A stretch of DNA of 37,103 nucleotides. Source: Deltaproteobacteria bacterium CG03_land_8_20_14_0_80_45_14. GTDB taxonomy: Bacteria; Desulfobacterota; BSN033; UBA1163. Below are positions 1 through 8,178 of the stretch, piece after piece. The notes under the pieces are model-generated. The model did not search any database. It saw nothing but the letters and a program-made list of their open reading frames with translations, and was not told the DNA's origin. The position numbers and the translations under genes were made by a program. Location: assembly GCA_002780715.1 (NCBI GenBank), contig PEUO01000179.1:1-37103 (forward strand), in the 5' to 3' direction. Numbering within the stretch: position 1 is the stretch's first letter; every line of letters begins with the position of its first letter.

Positions 1-30
1 ATAGTGTGGCCTGATTACGACGTTTTGTTA

Positions 31-204
31 CCCTTTTTCTCTCAAATGATCCGCAATTGTAAAACTTTGAAGATATCCCTGCCCGACCTTCTCCTGAATT
101 TTTTCACACCTTCTGAGGGAAAAAGCGAGGATGATGTCCTTCTCAATCTTGATCCCCCAAAATTTAGGGACAACCGTATTGATTTCAAAGGAGAAAGTGG
201 CTTC
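31..204 (-). pseudogene. open frame without a start codon, downstream of the MFS gene
   Basis: Directly after the TAG stop of the MFS gene (205-207) the same frame stays open for 58 sense codons to a TAA at 28-30. The translation has a protein-like composition, with a stretch reading FWGIKIEKDIILAFSLRRCE, but no ATG or GTG lies in frame and the only TTG is near the end. It may be the 3' remnant of a gene that lost its start, or an extension reached by amber readthrough. I do not recognise the family. Nothing else is visible in 1-204. Confidence 0.25.
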
Positions 205-1344
205 CTACCCATCTCTTAAAAACCTGACCATCAACGAAGATAAGGTTGTTAATATCCCGAGCCCCAGAATCCCTGCTTGAAAACTAAAATGGTCCGCAAT
301 CACGCCCAGGAGAAAAGGAGTAAACCCCAACCCAAAGATCACCCCGATAGAGATTATCATTCCGGTCGCCATTGCCCGTTCCGAAAGGGGGGTCAATTTT
401 GAGATGGAAGCCAGTCCAATAGGAAAGAAGGCAAGGGAGAGGGTGGCTTGCAGGATAAGTGTAATCACAATCAAAGGGAAGGTGGAGGCAAGGGAAAGGC
501 CTATCGTACTGAGTCCCGTCGTGATGATGCCAAACACAAGCATTTTTCGGTATCCATAACGATCTAATAAAAAACCGGTAAGGATGGAGACAAAGACACC
601 GCCCACACGCGAAATTCCAAACAGGTTGTTGGCGAAATGAAAGTCAATCCCACGTTCTTTGACCAGAAAGAGCGGGAGGATGGAATAGAGTCCTAAGCAG
701 GAGCCAGCGGCAAATATCCAGAGGAAACCTATGATCCAGACTGTTTTCCTTTTAAGTAATAAAAGAATACTGCCCTTTTGCTCAGACATTTCCCTTTTCG
801 GTTCAACAGAGATCTTCCAAAAATAGATGGGTAGGAGCAAAGAGACGATTCCCAAGATCAAGAGGAGGTTTTTCCAAGAGAGATAGTTCAGGCCGAAGGC
901 AACGAGAATAGGGATGGAAAAGATAGAAAAGCTGGCCGCAGAGTCATGAGATCCTATCGCCTTTCCCCAATGTTTGTAATCATAGGTTTCCGTGATAATA
1001 GGAATGATGGAAGGAAGATAGGTTCCAGTGGCAATGCCGAGAAGGAAAAAAAGGATGTGGAAAGCCTTGTAGCTCTCCACCCACTGAAATCCAAGGAGGG
1101 CAAGGCCCGTCCCCATAAACCCAAAGACCACTGTCCTCTTATATCCCCAAATGGAAGCAAACCGTCCTGCGATCAAAAGGGTAAGGCTATAACCTATGGA
1201 GAGGGAGGTGAAAAGTCCGCCGGCTGCTCCATGGGAAAGGGAAAGGCTGTCCTCGATCAAGGGGAGGATGGGGGAGAATATGGTGCGTGTGGAAAAGTTG
1301 AGAAACCAGAGACACCAGAAGATGAAAAGGGGGAGAAGTTTCAT
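205..1344 (-). CDS. MFS transporter, 379 aa
   Basis: Major facilitator superfamily permease of the inner membrane. About twelve hydrophobic segments run through the protein. The first half carries the usual loop 2-3 signature (GRFASIWGYKR, about residues 61-71) and its degenerate repeat occurs after the central loop (GFLLDRYGYRK). The central charged loop (VEPKREMSEQKG) separates the two six-helix halves. Length is normal for the superfamily. The ATG follows the TAG stop of the upstream small gene without any gap, so the two are probably translationally coupled. The substrate cannot be told from sequence. Its TAG stop is followed by a further open frame (see 31-204). Confidence 0.9.
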   Translation of the reverse strand: MKLLPLFIFWCLWFLNFSTRTIFSPILPLIEDSLSLSHGAAGGLFTSLSIGYSLTLLIAGRFASIWGYKRTVVFGFMGTGLALLGFQWVESYKAFHILFFLLGIATGTYLPSIIPIITETYDYKHWGKAIGSHDSAASFSIFSIPILVAFGLNYLSWKNLLLILGIVSLLLPIYFWKISVEPKREMSEQKGSILLLLKRKTVWIIGFLWIFAAGSCLGLYSILPLFLVKERGIDFHFANNLFGISRVGGVFVSILTGFLLDRYGYRKMLVFGIITTGLSTIGLSLASTFPLIVITLILQATLSLAFFPIGLASISKLTPLSERAMATGMIISIGVIFGLGFTPFLLGVIADHFSFQAGILGLGILTTLSSLMVRFLRDG

Positions 1345-1605
1345 CTACTTCACCCGTTTTAGACTGGGATGGCCTTTCGAGGGTTTTCCCTCCCTCTCTT
1401 TCTTCCTCTTCAGAACATTTTCATTAAAAAAGGTGTTCTTCAAACTGACGGCATTGATGATGCAGTAGATGATTACTGACTTCTCCCAATCCTTTGTTCC
1501 ATCAAAATGCTCGATCTTCAAACGATACTTCTCCCTCAGGTTGGCCAGGGAGGCTTCGTCAAAGGAAAGAATCTGTTCAGCCAATCTCTCGAGAGCCTTT
1601 TCCAT
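1345..1605 (-). CDS. conserved hypothetical small protein, 86 aa
   Basis: Small, soluble, charged protein that I cannot assign to a named family. The start chosen is the ATG at 1605 (MEKALERLAEQIL), preceded by a GAGGG ribosome-binding site seven bases upstream; the longer frame to 1644 would begin inside a hairpin repeat. The N-terminal half is predicted helical (LERLAEQILSFDEASLANLR). The C-terminus is lysine-rich. The stop codon abuts the ATG of the MFS gene, so both are probably cotranscribed. Function unknown. Confidence 0.7.
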   Translation of the reverse strand: MEKALERLAEQILSFDEASLANLREKYRLKIEHFDGTKDWEKSVIIYCIINAVSLKNTFFNENVLKRKKEREGKPSKGHPSLKRVK

Positions 1606-1624
1606 TAACAAACCCTCGCTATGC

Positions 1625-1660
1625 GCCCTGTGGAGTGGCGTCAAGCCTACTCCACAGGGC
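1625..1660. repeat. 12-bp inverted repeat between two small genes
   Basis: Perfect arms GCCCTGTGGAGT (1625-1636) and ACTCCACAGGGC (1649-1660) with a 12-base loop. It lies between the zinc-ribbon gene stop (1668) and the next start (1605) on the minus strand. No T-run follows on that strand, so it looks like an intergenic palindromic repeat or mRNA-processing hairpin rather than an intrinsic terminator. Confidence 0.75.
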
Positions 1661-1667
1661 TAAGTGC

Positions 1668-1937
1668 TTAGCGTTTTTCTTGACATCCCTCACAAATGTG
1701 ATTCTTAAGTGGAAAACAGCCTTCTCTTGTCCTGTATTGGCCGCAGTTTCTGCAAAGAAACAGATCATCCAGACAAGTGGGACAATAATAATACCCAATA
1801 TGACCGGGATGAGATTTTGCGCAGGCATTTTCTTTTCCGGTGAGATCGAAACAGAGATATTTTCTGCATTGTTGACAGAATTCAAAAAAGTGCTGATCCA
1901 GAACCCCACCACAGACCTCACAATAACGAGTCTCCAT
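1668..1937 (-). CDS. small zinc-ribbon protein, 89 aa
   Basis: Cysteine-rich small protein with successive Cys pairs: CEVC, CQQC, then a Cys and His region (CAKSHPGHIGYYYCPTC), CRNC and CEGC. This pattern fits two or three treble-clef or zinc-ribbon knuckles, so a zinc-binding adaptor or nucleic-acid contact role is plausible but unproven. I favour the ATG at 1937 (METRYCEVCGG) over the one two codons upstream. A longer overlapping frame (1619-1963) lacks this Cys pattern and was rejected. It is encoded downstream of the ACT-protein gene and upstream of the 86-aa gene on the same strand. Confidence 0.7.
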   Translation of the reverse strand: METRYCEVCGGVLDQHFFEFCQQCRKYLCFDLTGKENACAKSHPGHIGYYYCPTCLDDLFLCRNCGQYRTREGCFPLKNHICEGCQEKR

Positions 1938-1955
1938 AGCCATTTAAAAAACCAA

Positions 1956-2049
1956 GAGTTCAAGGAGTCAAGGGTTCATGGGTTCAAATCTTTTTACAAT
2001 CCCTATCACTTGAACCCTTGAACCCTAAAACCCTTGACCCCTTTGAATT
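1956..2049. repeat. long imperfect palindrome (TTGAACCC/GGGTTCAA type)
   Basis: The left arm (1956-1987) and right arm (2010-2049) are near-complementary and built from repeats of GGGTTCAAGGGTTCAAG and its complement, separated by about 22 bases. It fills the gap between the ACT-protein stop and the zinc-ribbon gene. It could fold into a long hairpin. It resembles non-autonomous MITE or REP-like repeats; no coding capacity. Confidence 0.75.
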
Positions 2050-2051
2050 AA

Positions 2052-2522
2052 TTACGGTGCAAACTTCGTGATCTGATGGGGAGCTTCGAAGGTTTCGTGA
2101 AGAGCCCTCATGGCATCCTCTATCTGATCGGCTTGAATCACGCAGGAGCAACTGGAGATGGAAGTGCTGATGGCCAGGACATTGATTCCTGCCGTTCCGA
2201 GGGCATTAAACATTAAACCAGAGATCATGGGCCTTTCTCTGAAGTGAGGACCGAAGACGCTGATGGTCGCCACATTGGGATGATAAGAAATCCCTTTTGC
2301 CTCAATCAAGGGTTTGACTCCCTCTAAAACTTCTAAGGCTGCTTCTAAATGCTTCTGATCGATACAAAAGGTCATATTCCCGCTGCCTTCGATATCAATT
2401 TCGTGAACAACAAATTCGATATTGATATTCTGCTTCCCCATCGCATGGAGAATCATCCCTGGTATATCTGGTCGGTCTGGGAATGAAAGGATACTGACTA
2501 TAGCTAAGCCACCGTTTGCCAT
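2052..2522 (-). CDS. tandem ACT-domain protein, 156 aa
   Basis: Two ACT-type ligand-binding modules fill the protein, about residues 5-75 and 80-150, resembling the regulatory half of aspartate kinase (for example FPDRPDIPGMILHAMGKQNI and the second module containing RPMISGLMFNALGTAGINV). No catalytic domain is present. The ATG at 2522 (MANGGLAIVS) is chosen because AGGTGG lies five bases upstream; the frame is open to 2558. The gene sits about 40 bases after the CoA-ligase gene on the same strand. Such ligase plus ACT-protein pairs recur in anaerobic bacteria and archaea, so the protein may sense an amino acid and modulate the partner enzyme (inference). Confidence 0.8.
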   Translation of the reverse strand: MANGGLAIVSILSFPDRPDIPGMILHAMGKQNINIEFVVHEIDIEGSGNMTFCIDQKHLEAALEVLEGVKPLIEAKGISYHPNVATISVFGPHFRERPMISGLMFNALGTAGINVLAISTSISSCSCVIQADQIEDAMRALHETFEAPHQITKFAP

Positions 2523-2563
2523 GATCCCACCTACCTTGATCTTTCCTTCGCTTCCCATTCCTC

Positions 2564-3841
2564 CTACTCCCAGATCCTCCGATCATCGATCTTTTTGGCT
2601 CGATCCGGAATGCCCCCTCTCTGGACAAACTCGACTTGGCCCTTTACCTTAAGAACTTCCTCCATCTCCTTCTCCACTCTTCTTTTCAAACCCGCCTGTT
2701 CAGCACCCTCCTCTTTCAATTCGATATAAACTGTCATCTGATCACGATATTCTTTTCTGGTGACGACGATCTGATAATTGGCCACCATTGGAAATTTCGA
2801 CATCAATTCATCCACCTGCCAGGGATGGATAAAGATTCCCCAAACCTTGGTCACTTGATCTGTACGACCCAGAATCTTTCCGAGACGCATCGAAGTTCGA
2901 CTGCAGGGACACGGATCTTCGATCAGATAGGAGAGGTCTCCCGTGGCGAAACGGATCAGCGGAAAGACTTTGCTGAAGGTGGTGGCCACAATCTCTCCTG
3001 TGGCACCGATCTCTAATTGCCTTCCTGTCTCCGTGTCAACGATCTCAACCATCACGTCTTCAGGAATGTGCATTCCGTTCTTCTCCGGACATTCATATCC
3101 CAGACAACCGGCATCCACAGTGCCATAAGCCTGCCGGATGAAGATCTCAAGTTTCCCTTCCAACTTTTGCCGGAGCGACTCCGGAAACATTTCTGCACCA
3201 ACAAAGGCGGCCTTCAGAAAAAGATCCTTTTTTAGGTCAAGGGACATCCCTTCGGCGGCCTCTATCAAAGACATAAGGAAACTGGGCATTCCCAGGAATC
3301 CTGTGACATGGAGCTGTCGAATTAGTTGTATTTGCATGGAGAGATTTCCTGGACCAACGGGGATGATAGTTGCCCCCAGCATCTTTAGTGACTCATCGAG
3401 CATGAAAGCCAGAGGGGTAAGGTGGTAGTTAAAGGTATTTAAAACGACATCCCCCTTTCTTATCCCGCATGCAAAAAGCGCCTGAGCCCATCGGGTATCT
3501 TTATAATCCCACTCCCCCGGTTCAAACACCGGTCCGGGTGAGATATAAATTCTCCTCATCCCCTTCTTAGAGACCACCTCAAACCCTCCAAAAGGAGGAA
3601 TCTGTTTTTGAGCGGTGACTAAATCTGTTTTTTTGGTGATGGGCAGTTTCTCCAGGTCCTTCAGATCCTTTATTCTCTCAGGTCTAATCCCTATTGCATC
3701 AAACCTTGACCGAATGGCTTTTGAATAGCGATATCCATAACGAAGAATCTCAGAGAGCTTTTCCTTTTGATAAGCCTCTCGTTTTCTCTTCGACATCGTC
3801 TCCTTTTCTCTCTGAAAATAACCATGCGCCCGGTCGATCAT
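2564..3841 (-). CDS. phenylacetate-CoA ligase family (AMP-binding) protein, 425 aa
   Basis: PaaK-like acyl-adenylate/CoA-ligase of normal family length. It shows the YGTVDAGCLGYECPE segment after the core, the FATGDLSYL motif that holds the ribose-binding Asp, the LGRTDQVTKVWG hinge, and a C-terminal AMP-ligase lid ending in PDRAKKIDDRR with the candidate catalytic Lys. The N-terminal phosphate-binding loop is atypical: the usual SSGTTG-type motif is replaced by YISPGPVFEPGEWD. The ATG at 3841 has AGGAG six bases upstream. It is probably cotranscribed with the ACT-domain gene. The family activates an aromatic or aliphatic carboxylate with ATP and CoA; the real substrate here is unknown. Confidence 0.85.
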   Translation of the reverse strand: MIDRAHGYFQREKETMSKRKREAYQKEKLSEILRYGYRYSKAIRSRFDAIGIRPERIKDLKDLEKLPITKKTDLVTAQKQIPPFGGFEVVSKKGMRRIYISPGPVFEPGEWDYKDTRWAQALFACGIRKGDVVLNTFNYHLTPLAFMLDESLKMLGATIIPVGPGNLSMQIQLIRQLHVTGFLGMPSFLMSLIEAAEGMSLDLKKDLFLKAAFVGAEMFPESLRQKLEGKLEIFIRQAYGTVDAGCLGYECPEKNGMHIPEDVMVEIVDTETGRQLEIGATGEIVATTFSKVFPLIRFATGDLSYLIEDPCPCSRTSMRLGKILGRTDQVTKVWGIFIHPWQVDELMSKFPMVANYQIVVTRKEYRDQMTVYIELKEEGAEQAGLKRRVEKEMEEVLKVKGQVEFVQRGGIPDRAKKIDDRRIWE

Positions 3842-3876
3842 AGTGATCTCCTAAATTAATTGGAATAATGAAATGT

Positions 3877-3997
3877 TGGGTTTCATAATCGTCATTGCAA
3901 AATTAGCAGTGCAAAATTAGCAATGATCAGTTCTTCTTTTTAATTGTTAACTTTGCATTGTTAACTTTTCATTATGCAATGATCCTTTTGAAACCCA
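3877..3997. repeat. 121-bp palindromic element with 9-bp terminal repeats
   Basis: Termini TGGGTTTCA (3877-3885) and TGAAACCCA (3989-3997) are perfect inverted repeats. The interior holds two direct copies of TGCAAAATTAGCA-like sequence on the left and two copies of a GTTAACTTT-type unit on the right, which partly pair across the centre. The element fills the gap between the CoA-ligase start region and the last codon of priA, abutting the priA stop exactly. A MITE-like insertion is likely. Confidence 0.65.
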
Positions 3998-6421
3998 TTA
4001 TAGGATGGAAATGGGGTCTACATCAATATCCAGATTGACCCCTTTCCCTTTCAATGGAGCCTCCATTCTGGAGGCTATTTCCTTAGCAAATTGATGAAGC
4101 AACTGGGGGCTCTTCCCTTTTGCCAGCATCTGCCACCTAAATTTCCCTCTCATCTTGGCAAAAGGCGCCATGCTTGGACCTAAGATCTCAATCCCTTTTC
4201 CGTACCCCTTTTTCAATAGGGATTGTCCAATCCTCCCTATCTCTTCTGCCATCCCCTTCGTCCTCTTCTCACTGTTCCCAACCAATCTAAAATTGATGAA
4301 TCGTGAGAAGGGAGGATATTCCAGGGCTTTTCGGAATTGAATCTCTTCCTGATAGAATCCAATATAGTCATGATCTTTTGCCCTGAGAATACTATAATGG
4401 TCTGGGTTAAACGTCTGAATCACCACCTCTCCAAAGAATTCCCCTCTTCCCGCCCTTCCCGCCACCTGGGTGAGAAGTTGAAAGGTTCTCTCACTGGATC
4501 GAAAGTCTGGAAAGTGAAGGGAGGTATCCGCAGAGACGACCCCTACGAAGGTCACATTGGGAAAGTCATGGCCTTTAACGATCATTTGTGTTCCCACTAA
4601 GATGTCAATACTTCCGGATTCGAGTCTTTTTAGAATCTGCAGATGAGATCTTCGTCGCGATGTGGTATCGCGATCCATTCTTTCAACATGTGCCCCCGGG
4701 AATAATGATTTAATCTCCTGCTCCAGGCGTTCGGTCCCAATCCCCATTCCCTGAAGTCGGTGGCCTTGACACTTCGGACAGTCTCCTGGAGCCTGGATTC
4801 GATAATCACAATAATGGCATCGGAGGGAACGGTCCCGGAGATGGTAGGTGAGCGTCACACTGCAGTTCGGGCATTTGAAGGTGAGACCGCAATCCGGGCA
4901 GAGGATAAAATTGGCAAACCCTCTGCGATTGAGAAAGAGTAAACTCTGTTTTTTATCTTCGATATTTTTTTGAAGCGCTGCCCTTAATTTTTCTGAGAGG
5001 AGGCCCCCTTCTTTCTTCACATCTACCACCTCTACTCTTGGAAGGGGTCTTCCTTCAATCCTCTCCGGAAGATTGAGGAGATGAAACTTCCCTTTCTCGG
5101 CGTTATAAAACGATTCTAAAGAGGGGGTGGCAGATCCTAAAAGGAGTGTCGCCTCAGCCTGCTTGGCCCGGACCACAGCCACATCCCTGGCATGATATTT
5201 TAACTTCTCCTCCTGTTTGTAAGATGGATCATGCTCTTCATCCACGATAATGATTCCTACGTTTTTAAAGGGGGCAAAGATGGCAGAGCGAGCCCCTATG
5301 GCTATCTTCACCTCTCCCTTCCAGATTCTCCTCCATTGATCATAACGCTCTCCCCTTCCAAGCCCGCTGTGAAGGAGAGCAAGGTTCTCTCCGAATCGAT
5401 CTATAAATCGTGAGAGAAGTTGTGGGGTCAAAGATATCTCGGGAACAAGGACAATTGCTTCTTGTCCTTGGATCAACACCTCTTCAATGGCTCGAAGGTA
5501 AATCTCCGTCTTCCCGCTCCCTGTGACACCGTAAATCAGAAATGGAGAAAACCGCTTCGATCGGATCCCCTTTAGGATCTCGCCGAGAATGGCTTCTTGA
5601 TTTAAAGTGGGTTCAGGTTTTGGATAAGGTTTTAGTTCCGATCGAACAGAGAGATCACGACATACCTCTCTTCTGGAGAGTGAGAGGAATCCTTTGGCTT
5701 GAAGGGATTGGATGGGTTTTGAAGGAGATTTAAATCTTTTACTCAGCTCAGAATATGAAATCTCTCCTCTCTCTTTTACCCACTTCAGAATCTCTGCCTG
5801 CTTTTTTGAAATAGGTTGGGGAGACTCACCTCCTTGATATTGGACCACCTTCTCAAATTTCGGCTTGACCTCTTTTCCTTCTATTTCTGCATCAATATTG
5901 AGAAGACCCTTTCTCTTCCAGGAGAAGAGCTGAGACCTCGACACCTCCTTGAGGAAGCGTTTCAATACCTTCTTTAAAGAGACTCTCCCGCATCTTCCAA
6001 TTTCTTTAAAGACCTTTTCCTGAATCGGTTCCAAACCTCCTTGGGCGAGAAACTCCAACCCATTTTGAGTGAGGCTCAGGGTCAGTTCGCTCTTCAGTTG
6101 AAGCCCTGGCGGAAGGCCGGTCTTGATCACTTCTCCCAATGGATAGAGGTAGTAATCGGAAATCCAGCGATAAAAGCGGAGCATCTGAGGATCGATCAGG
6201 GGGGCCTCGTCAAGGAGATCTTCCACCTCCCGTAACCTCTCCTCTACGCCTTTTGGAGGTTGTTCCAGAAGATTGATTGAAAAACCCGTGACTTTTCTCC
6301 CTTTGAAAGGGACGAGCACCCTCATCCCAACCCCGAGAGAGTCTTTCATTTTTTCTGGAATGCGATAGTGGAATGTCTTAAAGATAGGAAGGCCGACAGC
6401 CACTTCAACAATCTCTTTCAT
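3998..6421 (-). CDS. priA: primosomal protein N' (replication restart helicase PriA), 807 aa
   Basis: 3'-to-5' superfamily 2 helicase that recognises stalled forks and loads the replisome. The order of domains is standard: N-terminal 3' DNA-binding domain (about 1-100), winged helix, Walker A GVTGSGKT at 298-305, DEEH box at 394-397, GSATPSLE motif near 429-436, and a helicase C-terminal lobe ending with a PriA-type CTD. The eight zinc-binding cysteines are all present at about 508, 511, 517, 520, 535, 538, 548 and 551. Length is slightly above the E. coli protein. The ATG follows a GGGGGA ribosome-binding site. No defect seen. Confidence 0.97.
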   Translation of the reverse strand: MKEIVEVAVGLPIFKTFHYRIPEKMKDSLGVGMRVLVPFKGRKVTGFSINLLEQPPKGVEERLREVEDLLDEAPLIDPQMLRFYRWISDYYLYPLGEVIKTGLPPGLQLKSELTLSLTQNGLEFLAQGGLEPIQEKVFKEIGRCGRVSLKKVLKRFLKEVSRSQLFSWKRKGLLNIDAEIEGKEVKPKFEKVVQYQGGESPQPISKKQAEILKWVKERGEISYSELSKRFKSPSKPIQSLQAKGFLSLSRREVCRDLSVRSELKPYPKPEPTLNQEAILGEILKGIRSKRFSPFLIYGVTGSGKTEIYLRAIEEVLIQGQEAIVLVPEISLTPQLLSRFIDRFGENLALLHSGLGRGERYDQWRRIWKGEVKIAIGARSAIFAPFKNVGIIIVDEEHDPSYKQEEKLKYHARDVAVVRAKQAEATLLLGSATPSLESFYNAEKGKFHLLNLPERIEGRPLPRVEVVDVKKEGGLLSEKLRAALQKNIEDKKQSLLFLNRRGFANFILCPDCGLTFKCPNCSVTLTYHLRDRSLRCHYCDYRIQAPGDCPKCQGHRLQGMGIGTERLEQEIKSLFPGAHVERMDRDTTSRRRSHLQILKRLESGSIDILVGTQMIVKGHDFPNVTFVGVVSADTSLHFPDFRSSERTFQLLTQVAGRAGRGEFFGEVVIQTFNPDHYSILRAKDHDYIGFYQEEIQFRKALEYPPFSRFINFRLVGNSEKRTKGMAEEIGRIGQSLLKKGYGKGIEILGPSMAPFAKMRGKFRWQMLAKGKSPQLLHQFAKEIASRMEAPLKGKGVNLDIDVDPISIL

Positions 6422-6490
6422 CGTCCCCCAATTATCCCCTTTTGGATTGCTTTGTCAAATCTTCTACCAGATCCCTTTCTTGACAACCTC

Positions 6491-6528
6491 TCTCCTTCCC
6501 TCCTTGCGGGGGAAGGTTGGGATGGGGG
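6491..6528. repeat. half-palindromic repeat, C-rich then G-rich
   Basis: A C-rich run (CTTCCCTCCTTGCGGGGGAAG at its core) followed by GGTTGGGATGGGGGG resembles one half of the widespread CCCTCCC...GGGAGGG palindromes, another copy of which lies at 33224-33300. It sits in the gap between priA and the truncated methyltransferase gene, upstream of its likely ATG, and probably does not code. Confidence 0.4.
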
Positions 6529-7867
6529 GTAATACTATCTTTACACTTTCCTACCAAAAAACTATAATAGGCTCAAATCCTCCCATGAAAGAAGCCCTAA
6601 AACAAATATCTAATCTTGTTGAGCGCTTCGAACGAAACATCGAGGCCTACCATAGTCCTGCCTATAACGAGACCCAACTCCGTAGAGAATTCATTGATCC
6701 CCTCTTTGAAGCATTGGGTTGGGATGTGGCCAATAAGGCAGGATATGCCGAACAATATAAGGATGTAATCCATGAGGATGCGATTAAGATTGCCGGAGCT
6801 ACGAAAGCGCCGGATTACTGCTTTCGCGTCGGTGGTGTGCGAAAATTCTTCCTCGAAACCAAGAAACCATCCGTTGATATCAAAGGCCAGACCAGCCCCG
6901 CTTACCAATTGAGGCGATATGCCTGGAGCGCCAAACTTCCCCTCTCCATTCTCACTGACTTTGAAGAGATGGCCTTTTACGATTGCCGCCTCCGACCGAA
7001 GCCAAGTGACAAACCGAGTGTTGGACGAATTCGGTTTTACACATACACCCAGTACCTCGACTCTTTTGAAGAGATTTACAATCTCCTTTCAAAGGAATCT
7101 GTTCTTAAAGGTTCATTTGATAAATTTGCAGAATCTGAGAGACAGAAGCGCGGAACAGCAGAGGTAGATGCGGAATTTTTGAAAGAGATAGAGTCATGGC
7201 GTGAGGCCTTAGCTAAAGACATCGCCTTCAGGAATCCAAACCTCTCCGTCCGTGAACTAAATTTTGCTGTTCAACTCACCATTGACCGTGTCATCTTTCT
7301 TCGGATGTGTGAGGATCGGGGGATTGAGCATTATGGTCAGATCCAAAATCTCCTAAATGGTACTAACACCTACCGGCGTCTGCGAGAAATATTCTATCAT
7401 GCCGATGATAAGTATAACTCCGGTCTTTTCGACTTCAAAACAGACCTACTCACCCCAGAACTCAAAGTAGATGATAAACCACTGAAGGATATCTTTAAGA
7501 ACTTCTATTATCCGGAATCGCCCTATGAATTCTCAGTCCTCGGCGCTGAAATTTTAGGCCATGTCTATGAACAGTTTCTGGGTAAGGTTATCCGGCTCAC
7601 CGAAGGCCATCGGGCGAAGGTCGAAGAAAAACCCGAAGTGAGAAAGGCCGGTGGCGTCTATTACACCCCAACCTATATTGTGGACTATATTGTTAAGAAT
7701 ACTGTTGGAAAAATCTGCGATGGCAAAACTCCGAGACAGATTAGTCCCCTTCACATCCTTGACCCTGCCTGTGGTTCAGGTTCCTTTCTTCTGGGTGCCT
7801 ACCAATATCTCCTGGATTATCACCTGAATTGGTATCTCATGCATCACTCAAAAAAGGGAAATGTAGC

Positions 7868-7885
7868 GCAGGGCTTTAGCCCTGC
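7868..7885. repeat. palindrome inserted in frame within the methyltransferase gene
   Basis: GCAGGGC/GCCCTGC perfect 7-bp arms around a TTTA loop, encoding AQGFSPA in the reading frame between the motif I region and the following conserved block. The encoded stretch GNVAQGFSPAPKE looks unlike its surroundings and fits a short repeat that inserted without breaking the frame. Confidence 0.55.
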
Positions 7886-8138
7886 ACCAAAGGAGATGTA
7901 TCGCGGTCGGGGCGGTCAATGGTATCTGACGATTCAAGAGAAGAAAAGAATTCTCTTGAACAATATCTACGGAGTTGACATTTACCCACAGGCCGTTGAG
8001 GTGACCAAACTGAGTTTACTCCTCAAAGTACTCGAAGGCGAAAATCAGGATACCCTTGAGAAACAGATGAAATTATTCAGAGAACGGGCCTTGCCTGATT
8101 TAGGAAGCAATATCAATGGAAATTCCCTCATCGGCCCC

Positions 8139-8178
8139 GAAAAGACATATAGGGGACGGAAAAGACATATAGGGGACG
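8139..8178. repeat. perfect 20-bp tandem duplication at the left edge of the RAYT element
   Basis: The unit GAAAAGACATATAGGGGACG occurs at 8139-8158 and again at 8159-8178. The second copy runs into the left inverted repeat of the transposase element. It marks the junction where the methyltransferase homology ends. Confidence 0.85.

Noticed and set aside
946-1362. Plus-strand frame opposite the MFS gene
   Set aside because: A shadow of the coding strand: no ribosome-binding site and low-complexity composition, while the minus strand encodes a clear transporter.
1619-1963. Longer minus-strand frame overlapping the zinc-ribbon gene
   Set aside because: It lacks family features and competes with the frame that has five regular Cys pairs; it also runs through the 1625-1660 repeat.
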